Below, piece after piece: positions 12,244 to 22,582 of a DNA stretch of 64,000 nt (within the stretch, counting starts at the first letter, position 1; the number at the start of each line of letters is the position of its first letter). The notes beneath the pieces are model-generated. The model ran no database searches, was not told the origin of the DNA, and saw only the letters and a program-made list of their open reading frames with translations. Position numbers and translations under genes: made by a program. Source of the stretch: Batrachochytrium dendrobatidis JAM81 (lineage: Eukaryota > Chytridiomycota > Chytridiomycetes > Rhizophydiales); contig NW_006281107.1 of NCBI RefSeq assembly GCF_000203795.2, positions 382,965 to 446,964 of the forward strand. The letters run 5' to 3'.

Positions 12244-14362
12244 ATGTTAAGCTGCTTGCCCTTTTTTCGAAAACACTTGAAGGCCACCAAGCCTGCTGCT
12301 CCTGTCGCAAAAACGACTGTTGTAACTGGAACTCCTGATGCCAGCAAAGAGTTGGTCTGTATTATGGATGACTTTATGGAGCTCTTTTGTCAGTCTGCAC
12401 CTGGTAAATGCCTTGGTCCAAATTATGACAGCTGGTCTGCATGTATAACTGATCATCATTCCTTTGTAACTTTGGCTGATATCCAGCATTATTCAAGCAG
12501 ATCATTTCCAATCATGTTTACTAATCGACTCTACAATGTGTATTTTCATCCGCTTGCACTTGTTTAAATCCTATTAATCAATTGGGGTTTAATCCGACAT
12601 TACAGAGTATTCGCCCATATTTGGTCTTGACAGATATCCTGACGAGATCTTCAACAGCTCCAAAGAGTTTCACGAAAAAAACATCGGTATCGTTACTAAG
12701 CTTTCTGAACGAGCTGAAGCAATCGATGCCAGTCAGCTCTCTATCAAGGAAAAGGACGACCTTAAACAGGTCAAGGGAAGTTGTACTGAGATTCTTCTCA
12801 GCGACACTTGCTATGGATATGAAATCCCTGCTACTCACATGTATGGCGCCTTTGCTAGCTTCCACTCATCCATATCTGCTTTCCAGTCTCTCAAAACTGT
12901 CAAGGATGCTGAAAACTATGTTACTCGTATCAAAAGAACTCCTGAACGATTTGGTCATTGCATTGATGCTTACCGTGCTGGCATCGCAAAAAAGATTACT
13001 CTTCCCGCTGAATCAATCAAGCTGATGATTGATCTTTGCGGAAATATGGCTGTGGCTGATCCCACTGAAAGTATTTTCCACCAATTATTCAAGGAAAAAT
13101 TTGTCGCCATTGACCTTCCAGAAGATTATGCCATTGCTGCTATCCGCGACTACCTTGTTCCTGCTTATACCAGTGTCAAAGTATTCCTCGAAAGCGAGTA
13201 TTTGCCTCATGCACGTAGTACTGCAGGTATATACAGTCTTGCTGATTCTCAGCGTGTCTACAATGATCTGATCTATCTCAACACCACTGTGCGCTACACT
13301 GCTGATGAGCTTCATCAGCTTGGTCTCAAGGAAGTTTCTCGTATTCGTGCCCGCATGGAGGAAACAAAGAGCAAAGTGTTTGATGGCACCTATGCCGAGT
13401 TCCTTGTCGCCTTGAAGGACAAGAAACAGTTCCCTCAGCTGTATTTTGCCAGTCCTGATGATTGTGTTCCTTACTACAAAGATTTGATCAAGGTGAGTTT
13501 TACGGTTAGCCATGTTTGTTGGATTGTAATGCAAATGTGACATTCTAATATATATCCAAATGTTGATTTTTACACTGTAACGATTGCTGTTTATTAGCGC
13601 ATTGACAAGAAAATGCCTGAGCTATTTAGCAAATTCCCCAAATTTGAATGCGATGTCAAATCTGTTCCTCCTGCGGCCGAGTCGTCATCTCCCATTGCCT
13701 TCTACCAGCCCGGTACTGCTGAAAAGACCGGTACTTTCTCCACCAATCTGCTTCTTTCTAAAGATTCTCCTAGACACTCTGCCATGGCACTGACACTACA
13801 TGAGGCTAATCCGGGTCATCATCATCAAGTGTCTCTTGCACTTGAAATGCCCGTCTCTCACACTTTTCTTAAAACCGTGTCCAACACTGCCTATGTTGAA
13901 GGATGGGGTCTGTATTCTGAATTTCTTGGAGAAGAGATGGAGATGTACGACACTCCATACGACTTGTTTGGTCGCTTAGAGCTTGAAATGTTCCGTGCCC
14001 TGCGTCTTGTTGTTGATACTGGATTGCACACACTCGGATGGACCGTTGACAAGTGTGTTGAAACCATGTCAGAACAGCTTTCTATGTCGCACGAAGAGAT
14101 TGTCAGTGAAGTAAGGCGATATTCGATCATGCCAGGTCAAGCACTTGCTTATAAAGTTGGTGAGATCAAGATTCGGGAAGTTCGATCTTATGCTGAAACT
14201 GCACTTGGAAGCAAGTTTGATCTTCGCGCTTTCCACGATGTTGTTCTTGATCACGGATCTGTTCGTCTTGAAACTCTTGAGCTAAATGTCAAGGAATGGG
14301 TTCAGTGCATTCTTACCCAGTGTGCTATTGAGACCGTTGATGTAGCCAAGATTGATGCCTGA
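12244..14362 (+). CDS. DUF885-family metallopeptidase-like protein
   Basis: Three exons with matching phases, 12244-12403, 12606-13492 and 13598-14362, giving 603 aa. The C-terminal half contains HEANPGHHHQ (near 13800), the zinc-binding-type HExxxGH motif of DUF885 proteins, followed by AYVEGWGLYSEFLGEEM with the expected downstream glutamate and YSIMPGQALAYKVGE. These features are diagnostic of the DUF885 family, thought to be zinc carboxypeptidases or dipeptidases and widespread in bacteria. Few fungal members are characterised, so the substrate is unknown. There is no convincing signal peptide; the first 30 residues are basic (FFRKHLKATKPAAP). The start is the first in-frame ATG after the intergenic MITE copy A. 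A bacterial origin is possible, but the introns show long residence. Confidence 0.85.
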
Positions 14363-14401
14363 TTCAAGTCTGAATGGTAGTGGTTTTTACTGAATCTGAT
14401 C

Positions 14402-14835
14402 TACAGCCGGTATTCACGTAAAATGAAACACCTTTCTGTATTCATCTTGCAATGACTCTTGTTCCGAAATAAACCATGTTTCAACATGGGTTGTTTTTCT
14501 ACTACAAATTGATTAGTTTTACAAACTCTGTTGTAGTCTAATATCAGATACGTTGACGATCTAGTTCAAGAGAGCATCTCAACAATATAACCGTTGTTTC
14601 CATGATGGTCACTTGAAATGTTTGTTTTGAAGAAAAGGAAAGTTGAAGGTTAAAGAAATGTCAAGAATGCGATCACTTGCTCTGTATTCTTGTACAAGAG
14701 TGAGCATGATGATCAGTCAACTAATGAATTCATAAAACACAATGTTGCCCAGCAAGATTGGCATTCATCAAGCATGACTGTTTATCATGCATTGACGCTT
14801 ATTAGTATTCCATTTTACATAAATATGGCTGTAAA
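14402..14835 (+). mobile_element. MITE-like element, copy B
   Basis: 434 bp bounded by imperfect inverted repeats: left TACAGCCGGTATTCACGTAA (14402 on) and right TTTACATAAATATGGCTGTA (about 14814-14833). It starts 40 bp after the DUF885 stop. Most of its length is repeated, inverted, as copy C. No open reading frame of note. Confidence 0.75.
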
Positions 14836-15466
14836 AGGCTGCTTATTGCATCAATTGTATAGATTTTTATTTATAACAGCCAAATCCTTAGTAACTGGAA
14901 TTCTTTGCTTGGGTGGTTATGGCAGTAAATGAATCGATTGAGAGATGAATCACCCCTCGACCTACTATTGCTAATTGCTATTCTTGCGCATGCTACCATG
15001 TGAAACCTATACGAGTTTTTGGCAATATTTATGAATGCAACCTGGCAATGCTTGGCAACATACCATTCAAGTGATGGTTGTTGTGGATTGTGCATGTTAC
15101 CATGTGAAGCATGTATGTGTTTAGATGTCTGCAATATTACAGCCGTATTTATGTAGAATGGAATACTAAGCAAGGGTATCAAATGCATGATAAACAGTCA
15201 TGTTTGATGAATGCCAATCTTACTGGGCAACATTGTGTTTTATGAATTCATTAGTTGACTGATCATCATGCTCACTCTTGTACAAGAATACAGAGCAAGT
15301 GATCGCATTCTTGACATTTCTTTAACCTTCAACTTTCCTTTTCTTCAAAACAAACATTTCAAGTGACCATCATGGAAACAACGGTTACATTCTCGAGATG
15401 CTCTCTCGAACTAGATCGTCAACGTATCTGATATTAGACTACAGAGTTTGTAAAACTAATCAATTT
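14506..15466. repeat. Large palindrome formed by MITE copies B and C
   Basis: Left arm 14506-14835 and right arm 15138-15466 are inverted copies about 330 bp long. By eye they differ at only about a dozen positions plus small indels. They flank a unique spacer of about 300 bp (14836-15137). Shared blocks include GAATTCATAAAACACAATGT and TCTAATATCAGATACGTTGA. The spacer has no recognised coding content. Confidence 0.85.
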
Positions 15467-15562
15467 TCAACAACAAATATACAACGATTGTTTATTCCAG
15501 AGCAAAATAGAGTTATTACAAACGTATCCGAGTTTATAGTTTGACACTATCAGAACAGCTGG
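15138..15562 (-). mobile_element. MITE-like element, copy C (inverted)
   Basis: Minus-orientation relative of copy B, beginning TACAGCCGTATTTATGTAGA at 15138. The distal end near 15562 is eroded but aligns with the start of copy B. Together with copy B it forms the large palindrome. Confidence 0.7.
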
Positions 15563-15601
15563 ATCCAACATCTGGATTAAAATAAATGAATCTGGTGACT
15601 A

Positions 15602-15815
15602 TACAGCGTATGGCTGTGCAAAAGTGAATTTCAAATCAAAGCTATAGTTTGATTTTGTATCATATGATGGGCGTTGTGTTTATTGAAGAGTTGAAAATGC
15701 CGATTGAAGTAGTGGATGTTTAGTAGGAAAGTACAGCGAATGTCTAACCATTTATTCTAAAGCAACATATTGGCTGCAAGATAGTTTTCTACTTTACATG
15801 AATATGGTTGCACAA
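15602..15815 (+). mobile_element. Short, degraded MITE-like copy D
   Basis: The right end TTTACATGAATATGGTTG at 15793-15810 matches the family terminus. The internal CATATGATGGGCGTTGTGTT and GCTGCAAGAT blocks recur in copy E (near 33860 and 33973). The left end near 15602 is only a weak match. It is about half the length of other copies. Confidence 0.5.
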
Positions 15816-16695
15816 GCAAGACTTTTACAGTGGCAACCTGGCACAGATCAATACCAGCCAATCAAACGTATCGAATCGTTTATCGATTGACTGAGCTGAT
15901 ATATACTAGTGGAAATTTGCCCATGCATGTCTAGGGCATTGAGCTGACTTTGTTAAACTTGAGGTTGAATCGGGAATGAATGTTGTTTTGGGTGATTGAG
16001 CGGAACTGTCAGTGCAATGTAAAAGTAGAGATGGTGGACAAAATAGGTGATTTAGAACCACATAAATAAGCTTCCTAGATCAACTCATGACGCCATAGAC
16101 TTACATAAGGTGAGGCAATGCATTAAAGAGAGGAATGAGTTTGAGACAACAATACACTTTAGTGGTGAGCCAAGACATGCCGGTATCCAGTGTTGCACAT
16201 TGTCGGAATGTTGCGCGTTGGCAATGTCCGTGAGTCGCCAAATATGCTTAAAGTTGTGGTAGATTTGCACTGGTCATTACCATAGCTATCCAGCCTGTTC
16301 TTTGACAGTACCAACCCCTCGTCTATCCAACACCAGGTCAGACTATTAAAAACATACTTGAACAAATATTGACGGACCAAGCAATATTACACATACCAGT
16401 ACTTCACAAGCAACTTACACCCGCCCTAAATCTTTCACGTACTGTATGTTTCAATGAGGGGTCAGCGTGTATTCCCTGCACTACTCCCTAACAACTCCAT
16501 TTTCATGAGGGAATTTGATATTTTTGCTGCAAAACAAACGTTGACTGAAATTATATTTCTAATCCTTAAACAGTTGACATCTGGTAAGGTAAAGCCGTTT
16601 TAGTCCTATAAATACCTTGGCCACAACACCAGCACTATTTATTTGGAATTTTCAGGTGGTTTCCAGCAACGATCCAAGACATTCAAGGCTCATTC
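15816..16695. other. Gene-free intergenic stretch
   Basis: About 880 bp without a convincing gene; small open frames on the minus strand (16085-16380) have no family features. The last 100 bp should hold the promoter of the next gene. Confidence 0.4.
16607..16614 (+). promoter_or_regulatory. Candidate TATA box
   Basis: TATAAATA lies 82 bp upstream of the ATG at 16696, a plausible core promoter position. Assigned by sequence match only. Confidence 0.4.
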
Positions 16696-17826
16696 ATGTC
16701 CAACACTTTATATTCGCCAGTCTCGGCGAGTAGTAGTGACAAGAGATTATTTCTTCGGCCATCGCAACCTATTCTATATAGCTCCAATAGTACTGCAAGT
16801 ATTTCTGCAAGTCCTATATTTGACCCCCCTCGCAAACGGCAATCGCACTATGGGACTCGTAGGAATTCCGGTTTCACCAATCCCCTACCTGTTCATGCTT
16901 TTCATTCACAGCAAAAACCACTACAAAGCAATGATCACTCGTTATCAGATACACAACGCTTTTCTATTGATCATTTTGGCACCAGTGCTACTTATCATCA
17001 GACGATGACAGATAAAGAGTGCTATTACCGCAACGAACGTTTAGATTATGGAAATGTGATGAGCGTTACTGCTGAAAGCGTGGATTACAACAATAGTTCT
17101 GATACCATTCACCGGCAGCCATTGAGTCGCTCTCGTAGCACATTGGGCCAGGCAAAGCTGTTTGCATCCACTGTAATCAATGGCATTGGAAAACGGCTCT
17201 CCATCATACCACATCGCTCAATATCTGCAGGAGAAAACCTCAATGGATGTGGCTACACCAATGCAGCAACTACTGACCCAACAACAGCACGAACGAATAG
17301 AAATAGCTTTGGTAACTTTGCAGAGCAATATAGCAGCCATTCCAATCCTTATGTTGCGAAAAACCATTTGCGGGCAGCTTCAAGCCCTGATCTGGTCACT
17401 GCCCGCGCAGCATTTGATGACGGCGTACATTCTTCGTCCTGGAACGCATCGCTGGCTGTGCGACCACAAGTAGTGGATCATCACCAGCCTCATAACCACG
17501 CCCATCAGAATAATGACAAAGTTGACAATCAGTTTTCTAACCATTGTAACTATAATCGCACATCCATGTCTGTTGAACCTGACTATCCAACTTTAACAGT
17601 TACTTCCAACTCATCCTCGTTACATCCAGTATCCAACATTCAGCCTTTTACTCAAGCGTATACACAGCCTGAGATGCCTACTTCTCGCAATTCACTCGAT
17701 ACATGTAAGTGTTTATTATTGCCATTGCAAAGCAACTATTTAGTTGAGGCTTTATCACCGCCAGAATGTGCAATTTATTCCGAGAATTGTCATAAGCTGT
17801 CTTGCAAACCGAGCAAACATATTTAG
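16696..17826 (+). CDS. Unknown low-complexity Ser/Asn/His-rich protein
   Basis: Single open frame of 376 aa from an ATG preceded by a TATA-like box. The protein is largely disordered and rich in Ser, Asn, His and Gln. It contains possible phosphosite runs (LSRSRSTLGQAKLF, HRSISAGENL) and a His/Asn-rich stretch near residue 270 (DHHQPHNHAHQNNDK). I recognise no domain. The C-terminal 40 residues follow a good donor sequence (ACAT|GTAAGTG near 17705), so the true last exon may differ. I could not join it in frame to the next gene, which has a similar composition and lies 344 bp downstream on the same strand. A signalling or scaffold role is only a guess. Confidence 0.55.
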   Translation: MSNTLYSPVSASSSDKRLFLRPSQPILYSSNSTASISASPIFDPPRKRQSHYGTRRNSGFTNPLPVHAFHSQQKPLQSNDHSLSDTQRFSIDHFGTSATYHQTMTDKECYYRNERLDYGNVMSVTAESVDYNNSSDTIHRQPLSRSRSTLGQAKLFASTVINGIGKRLSIIPHRSISAGENLNGCGYTNAATTDPTTARTNRNSFGNFAEQYSSHSNPYVAKNHLRAASSPDLVTARAAFDDGVHSSSWNASLAVRPQVVDHHQPHNHAHQNNDKVDNQFSNHCNYNRTSMSVEPDYPTLTVTSNSSSLHPVSNIQPFTQAYTQPEMPTSRNSLDTCKCLLLPLQSNYLVEALSPPECAIYSENCHKLSCKPSKHI

Positions 17827-18170
17827 ACTGAGTGGCTCAACAACAAAAGTGTAACTATTATATCCGTATTAAGTCTTGACTATAGTCAAAACTATAATCA
17901 AGACTTTTGACTGGCTTGATCTACATGCCATTCATTCCGCTTAGTTGTGCATTCTCGATGCCACAATTTTGAGCTTGACAATAACACGCGGATGAGTTGA
18001 AACTCACCGGCGGAGGTTATTGTCGGAATAACGTGCCATACACAATGGCTCCTTTCCCGCCAAGATCTTGGGATTCATTAATCTTGAAGTATTCGAGTTT
18101 GTCTGTTTGTGTGTAGTGCTGTCAAGTAAACCCAAAATTGACTTATTTGACTAACTAGTAGTTTTGTTTT
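17827..18170. other. Intergenic region with hairpin
   Basis: 344 bp between two same-strand low-complexity genes. Apart from the inverted repeat at 17871-17906 I see nothing specific. Confidence 0.35.
17871..17906. repeat. Hairpin-forming inverted repeat
   Basis: Arms AAGTCTTGA (17871-17879) and TCAAGACTT (17898-17906) pair perfectly. The perfect 14-bp palindrome TTGACTATAGTCAA lies at 17876-17889. It begins 44 bp after the upstream stop, so it may fold in the 3' UTR; its function is unknown. Confidence 0.6.
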
Positions 18171-20147
18171 ATGCACCCGCTTTCTAATACAGCATTACTG
18201 CACAGTAATCATGGCCGTCGGCATGCATCGACCTCTGCTCGGATTTCCATAGACGGTAATAACAATAACACTCGCTCTTTCTCACTAGGTAATAAAAGTG
18301 CAACTGCACCCACTAGTAGTGGTTCACGAGCATGGAACTTTTTAAAATCTTTCGGTTCATCAAGTAAGCTTCCTCAGAAACTTGGGTTTTCGTCAGATCA
18401 TGCTGGAGACCGAGCTACAGACATGCATGGTTCACAGTCGAGCCTTTCTACCGTTCCAGAAGATCGTCAACAGAATCACTGCTCTGGTGTCAATCATCAT
18501 CGATTGCACACTATGGATGCTTCTGTTTTGACTGCTATGGACATGCATGCGTCCGCCAACTCTAGTCCAACTCTGTCATTTTCCTCTACTGGAAAAGCCA
18601 AGACTTCATTGCCACATTCAGTGCCAAATGTTGTTCACACCACGACTACTCCAACTTCGCCAGTAGCAACTGCTATGTCTTTGAGATCTGACAGTATAGA
18701 AGGCTCTGTAGCATCCACATCGTCTACACTTTTAGCAACCCCTACACATTTGGTACATACGATTACTCCATCCTCAACACCTAATGCCGCTTTGAAATCT
18801 CGTAAATTTAATACTCCCAAACTGCAGTTGAATTTAACGCCTGGATCCCCAGTTCTTCCATCTCCAGTGGAGACAGAGAATATTGGATTAAAGCGTGAGA
18901 TTGAGGAACTACGAGAATCTCTACGTAGGGAGATTCTTGGTCGTAGCTTAGTACAGCACGAATTGGATTCAGCTATAGAGCAGTTGGTGATCACTACAAA
19001 CGAAAACATTTTTGTTCAAGAGTATTTGGAGACCAAGGCAAAGTATATAGCCATTCAAGCTCGTGTTCTATCACTTGAGCAACGTTGTAACCATGCAAAC
19101 TATGGGTGTGGGTGCGTTAATTCACCTATGTCAGTATCGCATTCCGTCAATAGTCCAATCTCGAATCAGATTTGTGCCAGCAATAACTCGCCCAATCCAG
19201 TACCGTTTTCTTTAGGGTCCAGCACGGATAAGCGCAACTCTACGTGTAGTGCATGTGTTGAGTATAATCTCCAAGGATCATCAAATGGGATTCCTGTACA
19301 TTGTGGCTGTCCTCCTGTACGGCATGCTCGCTCTCGTAAAGCCAAGATTTCTGGTGGTAAAAGACATGGAAACAGTAATGTGGGTACGATATGCAGTACA
19401 AATGGCTGCACTTCCAACCATTGCTGCAGCAACATTACAATTTGTAGTTGTGGTAATCATCCTTGCAAGCCGCGCACCGGGTCTTCATCAAGTGAATCGT
19501 CGTCCACTGTCAACTCGGACACCACCGTTAATGCATTGTCATCAACCTGCCATTTACACCGCTGCAATGCCCATCTTCAAAATCATTGCCATTTACCAGA
19601 TTGTCCTTGTGCACTACACACTACTAAACAGCTCAGCTCGCCAACCGCCGTACCTCCATGTCCACTCTCTTGTGGACGATCACACATTCAATCCGCTCGC
19701 AAACGAGCAGGATGGCAGTCTAGCATTTTCTTTCCTTCCAGCTCTGCTACTGCCGTAACTGCTTCATCGTCTGCACCCACTTTGCCGATCGCGCATGCAC
19801 CCATATCTACTATAGCAGTACAACCTCATTCAAATGGAACAGAGTCGTTGTCGCATTTATCCAAATGTCCTCCCACCCCAAGTACTAATATGCGACATAA
19901 ACATTCATTCTCTTTATCATCGTACAAGCTCTCAAAACTGATGCTGGCACATCCGTCTAGCCCCGAAACGTGCGATGGTGATGCCAGTGACGTGTCGACT
20001 GTAAAAGGAGGATCTTCAAGCAAGAGTAAAAACCGTTCCAGTTGTTCTGAAATTAATATAAATGCTCCTCTACCTTCAATAGTCGCTGGCAGTACTATCT
20101 ATTCATCTCGATCTCCACAACTCACTCTAATCTGGCCCACAACTTGA
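18171..20147 (+). CDS. Unknown coiled-coil protein with Cys/His-rich region
   Basis: Single open frame, 658 aa, family not recognised. Residues 1-235 are disordered and Ser/Thr-rich. Residues about 240-310 form a charged helix or coiled coil (GLKREIEELRESLRREI, then VLSLEQRC). Residues about 305-510 hold some 30 cysteines and many histidines in irregular clusters such as YGCGCVNS, CSACVEYN, HCGCPPVRH, TNGCTSNHCCSN, CSCGNHPC and CHLPDCPCALH. The tail is again Ser-rich with a short basic segment. The clusters could bind several metal ions, but the spacing fits no finger family I know. A Golgi, septin or cytoskeletal adaptor role would be speculation. It is encoded on the same strand as its two low-complexity neighbours. 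Confidence 0.6.
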   Translation: MHPLSNTALLHSNHGRRHASTSARISIDGNNNNTRSFSLGNKSATAPTSSGSRAWNFLKSFGSSSKLPQKLGFSSDHAGDRATDMHGSQSSLSTVPEDRQQNHCSGVNHHRLHTMDASVLTAMDMHASANSSPTLSFSSTGKAKTSLPHSVPNVVHTTTTPTSPVATAMSLRSDSIEGSVASTSSTLLATPTHLVHTITPSSTPNAALKSRKFNTPKLQLNLTPGSPVLPSPVETENIGLKREIEELRESLRREILGRSLVQHELDSAIEQLVITTNENIFVQEYLETKAKYIAIQARVLSLEQRCNHANYGCGCVNSPMSVSHSVNSPISNQICASNNSPNPVPFSLGSSTDKRNSTCSACVEYNLQGSSNGIPVHCGCPPVRHARSRKAKISGGKRHGNSNVGTICSTNGCTSNHCCSNITICSCGNHPCKPRTGSSSSESSSTVNSDTTVNALSSTCHLHRCNAHLQNHCHLPDCPCALHTTKQLSSPTAVPPCPLSCGRSHIQSARKRAGWQSSIFFPSSSATAVTASSSAPTLPIAHAPISTIAVQPHSNGTESLSHLSKCPPTPSTNMRHKHSFSLSSYKLSKLMLAHPSSPETCDGDASDVSTVKGGSSSKSKNRSSCSEININAPLPSIVAGSTIYSSRSPQLTLIWPTT

Positions 20148-20467
20148 TCGTTTTTAATTGTTCATCTTGCACCTACCAAACCAATCTACAAGTGTATTTT
20201 TCTTTGGACAGTCACAATTTTAATATTTTCTTGCATTCAATTACTTTTTAAAAACGTTCATGCACATAAATACTCTCTCATTCAACATTTGATTCTTTAT
20301 TACAGATTTTGAGAGTTTATTTTTAAAATGGGGAATTCAAGTGGATTTATATTGAAATACATTTTAAGAATTGACGTTTTAGCACGTTGACAACGATGTG
20401 CGCATATTACCATCAAGTTTACTGAATTAACTCGATAAAGTTGACTATTTGACAAACCATTCTAGAT
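20148..20467. other. Intergenic region
   Basis: 320 bp of AT-rich DNA between same-strand genes. No feature beyond presumed 3' UTR and promoter. Confidence 0.35.
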
Positions 20468-22399
20468 ATGACCAAGTCACAACCCTCGCTTTCTTCATAT
20501 GCTTGTCGTCCTTGCACTCCTTTGCCTTCCATATATCCAACTTATCGGTTTGGTACTGTCGAGGAAGACCTCTTTAGAGGCGGTTATCCAAAAGACCGAA
20601 ACCATCGATTTCTAGCCAGACTTGGACTCAAGACCATCGTATCCCTCACTCCTGAACCACTATCTGAACCTTCCATACTCAAGTTTGCTGCATCAAACAA
20701 CATCACTTTGGTTCATATTCGAGTCGATAGACCCAAAGAAAACATTCCCTTGTCCTTTCCAAAGGTTGCTCAGATCCTGCCTGTCCTTATTGATTCATGC
20801 TCGTATCCTCTGTATGTACATTGTCTGGATGGGTCTTTGGTAACCACTCTAGTGATCATGTGTCTACGCAAACTACAGTGTTGGAGTGTTGCTTCGTATA
20901 GGTCAGAATGCATTCGATACTTGAAGGAAGCAATGTTGTCATCGGAAGAAGCCGAGTTTGTCACCAAGTTTACTGGTGACTTTGAAATCTCGCATGCGCT
21001 GGCTGCCAGGCTACCCAAATGGCTTTGGGGGAATCTGGGGAATACTGCCATTTCATCTACATTGACTCCTGCTTCAGGAACAGTTTCCAGTGAATCTGAA
21101 GCATATGTCAGTTTACCTGTTTTTCCGTTTAAACGGCATCCCACTTTAAAAGTGAGATTACCAACTGCACCACTTCCTATTCCTTTGGATACAGCAGTAT
21201 CGCAATCTACAGGACATACTACTTTTGTATCGGATCCACTTGCTGCTTCAAATATAATCCAATCCGATCAGTCCTCTTCTGGACTGTCTGGATCCATGTC
21301 ACCTCCATCTATATCCACTTTCATTGGAAATCAGCAATATCTAAATAGTCGGCAAGGATCTTTAACTGCTAATCAAACGCTGATACCTAATTCTACCTCT
21401 ACACGAGGAAGCTTTTCTGGCGTGGCTTCATTGGGTTATGGTTTACACAGGTCTGCTATGGAAGCATCAACCTTGAGAACTTCTGTCGCAAATACAATTC
21501 TTTCAACTTCTTCCTCTGTTGCATCTCTGTATAATACAAGATCCAGTGGTGATTCGCGTCAATCACAGTTTCAATCTGAAGGACAGCAGACTGAATCTGA
21601 AACAGTTTTTAATCACGCTCATTCATCTGCTGTAATGAATACTCGGATTTTACAACTTCCTGAACTCATGTCTGTCGTTCCGTCACTTGAGCGTGTCAAC
21701 CATTCTCTGGTGTCGTCTATATCAGGTACATTCAACGGATATGCGCTCACACCACCACCCAACTCTCAACTCCCAAATGCATCAATTCAAACCTCTCCAT
21801 CAGAAACACTCGCACATTTGCATACGGTTGTCAATGATCCATTACAAGCAAGATTAAACAATGAATCAACTAGTCATTCATTGTCTCATTCTGATGACAA
21901 ACCCATTACAGCCTCTACAACTGCATTGGAAAAAGAAGATGCATGGCGTTCATCTGTAAACGAATTTCAAACTCAATCACGAAGTGGTTCTCAAACTAAA
22001 TTGGCATATATCCCCGATATCCTATCTGTATCCACTGCATCGTATTTGCGCAAATTTACACACTCGCCTTCGGCTTCAGTAACGGGAAATGCTGCTCTTG
22101 GAGGATTAAGATTCAATTCAATGCAACAACAAGGTGTAACTGGGATATCTAACAATGATGACATGTCTGGCATCACAAGAGGGTATTCGGGAAATTTGTC
22201 TGGATCACCTTCTACTATGGATAAGCGATCCATACTAACTATGAATGGTAATGGTAATGCTTCAAGTGCGAATGCTATACGAAGCAGTGTACTAAGTATC
22301 CGCAATGATGGCGAGATGAGCGATGAGGAAGATGAAGACATGTCGCGAACATTACAAGCTCTGGCATTAGAGTTTGGAAATGTGTCACGACCCACTTGA
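20468..22399 (+). CDS. Oca/Siw14-type tyrosine-phosphatase-like protein, probably inactive
   Basis: Single-exon 643-aa protein. Residues about 20-190 match the atypical dual-specificity phosphatase family that includes yeast Siw14 and the Oca proteins: YRFGTVEEDLFRGGYP, FLARLGLKTIVSLTPEP, then the P-loop region and LRKLQCWSVASYRSECIRYL. The P-loop reads HCLDGSLV, so the Cys is present but the catalytic Arg of HCx5R is missing, resembling the degenerate Oca members. Residues 190-640 form a long Ser/Thr-rich disordered tail ending with an acidic patch (MSDEEDEDMSRTL). The family is linked to inositol-pyrophosphate turnover and stress signalling. A regulatory or scaffolding role is the likelier reading here. 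Confidence 0.75.
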   Translation: MTKSQPSLSSYACRPCTPLPSIYPTYRFGTVEEDLFRGGYPKDRNHRFLARLGLKTIVSLTPEPLSEPSILKFAASNNITLVHIRVDRPKENIPLSFPKVAQILPVLIDSCSYPLYVHCLDGSLVTTLVIMCLRKLQCWSVASYRSECIRYLKEAMLSSEEAEFVTKFTGDFEISHALAARLPKWLWGNLGNTAISSTLTPASGTVSSESEAYVSLPVFPFKRHPTLKVRLPTAPLPIPLDTAVSQSTGHTTFVSDPLAASNIIQSDQSSSGLSGSMSPPSISTFIGNQQYLNSRQGSLTANQTLIPNSTSTRGSFSGVASLGYGLHRSAMEASTLRTSVANTILSTSSSVASLYNTRSSGDSRQSQFQSEGQQTESETVFNHAHSSAVMNTRILQLPELMSVVPSLERVNHSLVSSISGTFNGYALTPPPNSQLPNASIQTSPSETLAHLHTVVNDPLQARLNNESTSHSLSHSDDKPITASTTALEKEDAWRSSVNEFQTQSRSGSQTKLAYIPDILSVSTASYLRKFTHSPSASVTGNAALGGLRFNSMQQQGVTGISNNDDMSGITRGYSGNLSGSPSTMDKRSILTMNGNGNASSANAIRSSVLSIRNDGEMSDEEDEDMSRTLQALALEFGNVSRPT

Positions 22400-22582
22400 A
22401 GTTGGCTTTGATTCAATCCATTCAAACATGGTATGGAGTTGATGTGTTGTTTTAGGCTTATTACGTTGACAAGCAAGCACATCAACAGTTTTGATTCTAA
22501 ACCGAGTATAAATTAAATTAAATACACTGAAACATTGAAAACAATAAAACCAATGTATTAAGTCATCATCAATAAAGGATAT

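Noticed and set aside
16085..16380. Overlapping small minus-strand frames in the 15.8-16.7 kb gap
   Set aside because: Short, no domain, no good splice partners, atypical composition.
17704..18170. Intron joining the two low-complexity proteins (16696 and 18171 genes) into one
   Set aside because: A good donor exists at 17705, but none of the nearby acceptors keeps the frame of the downstream gene without a stop.
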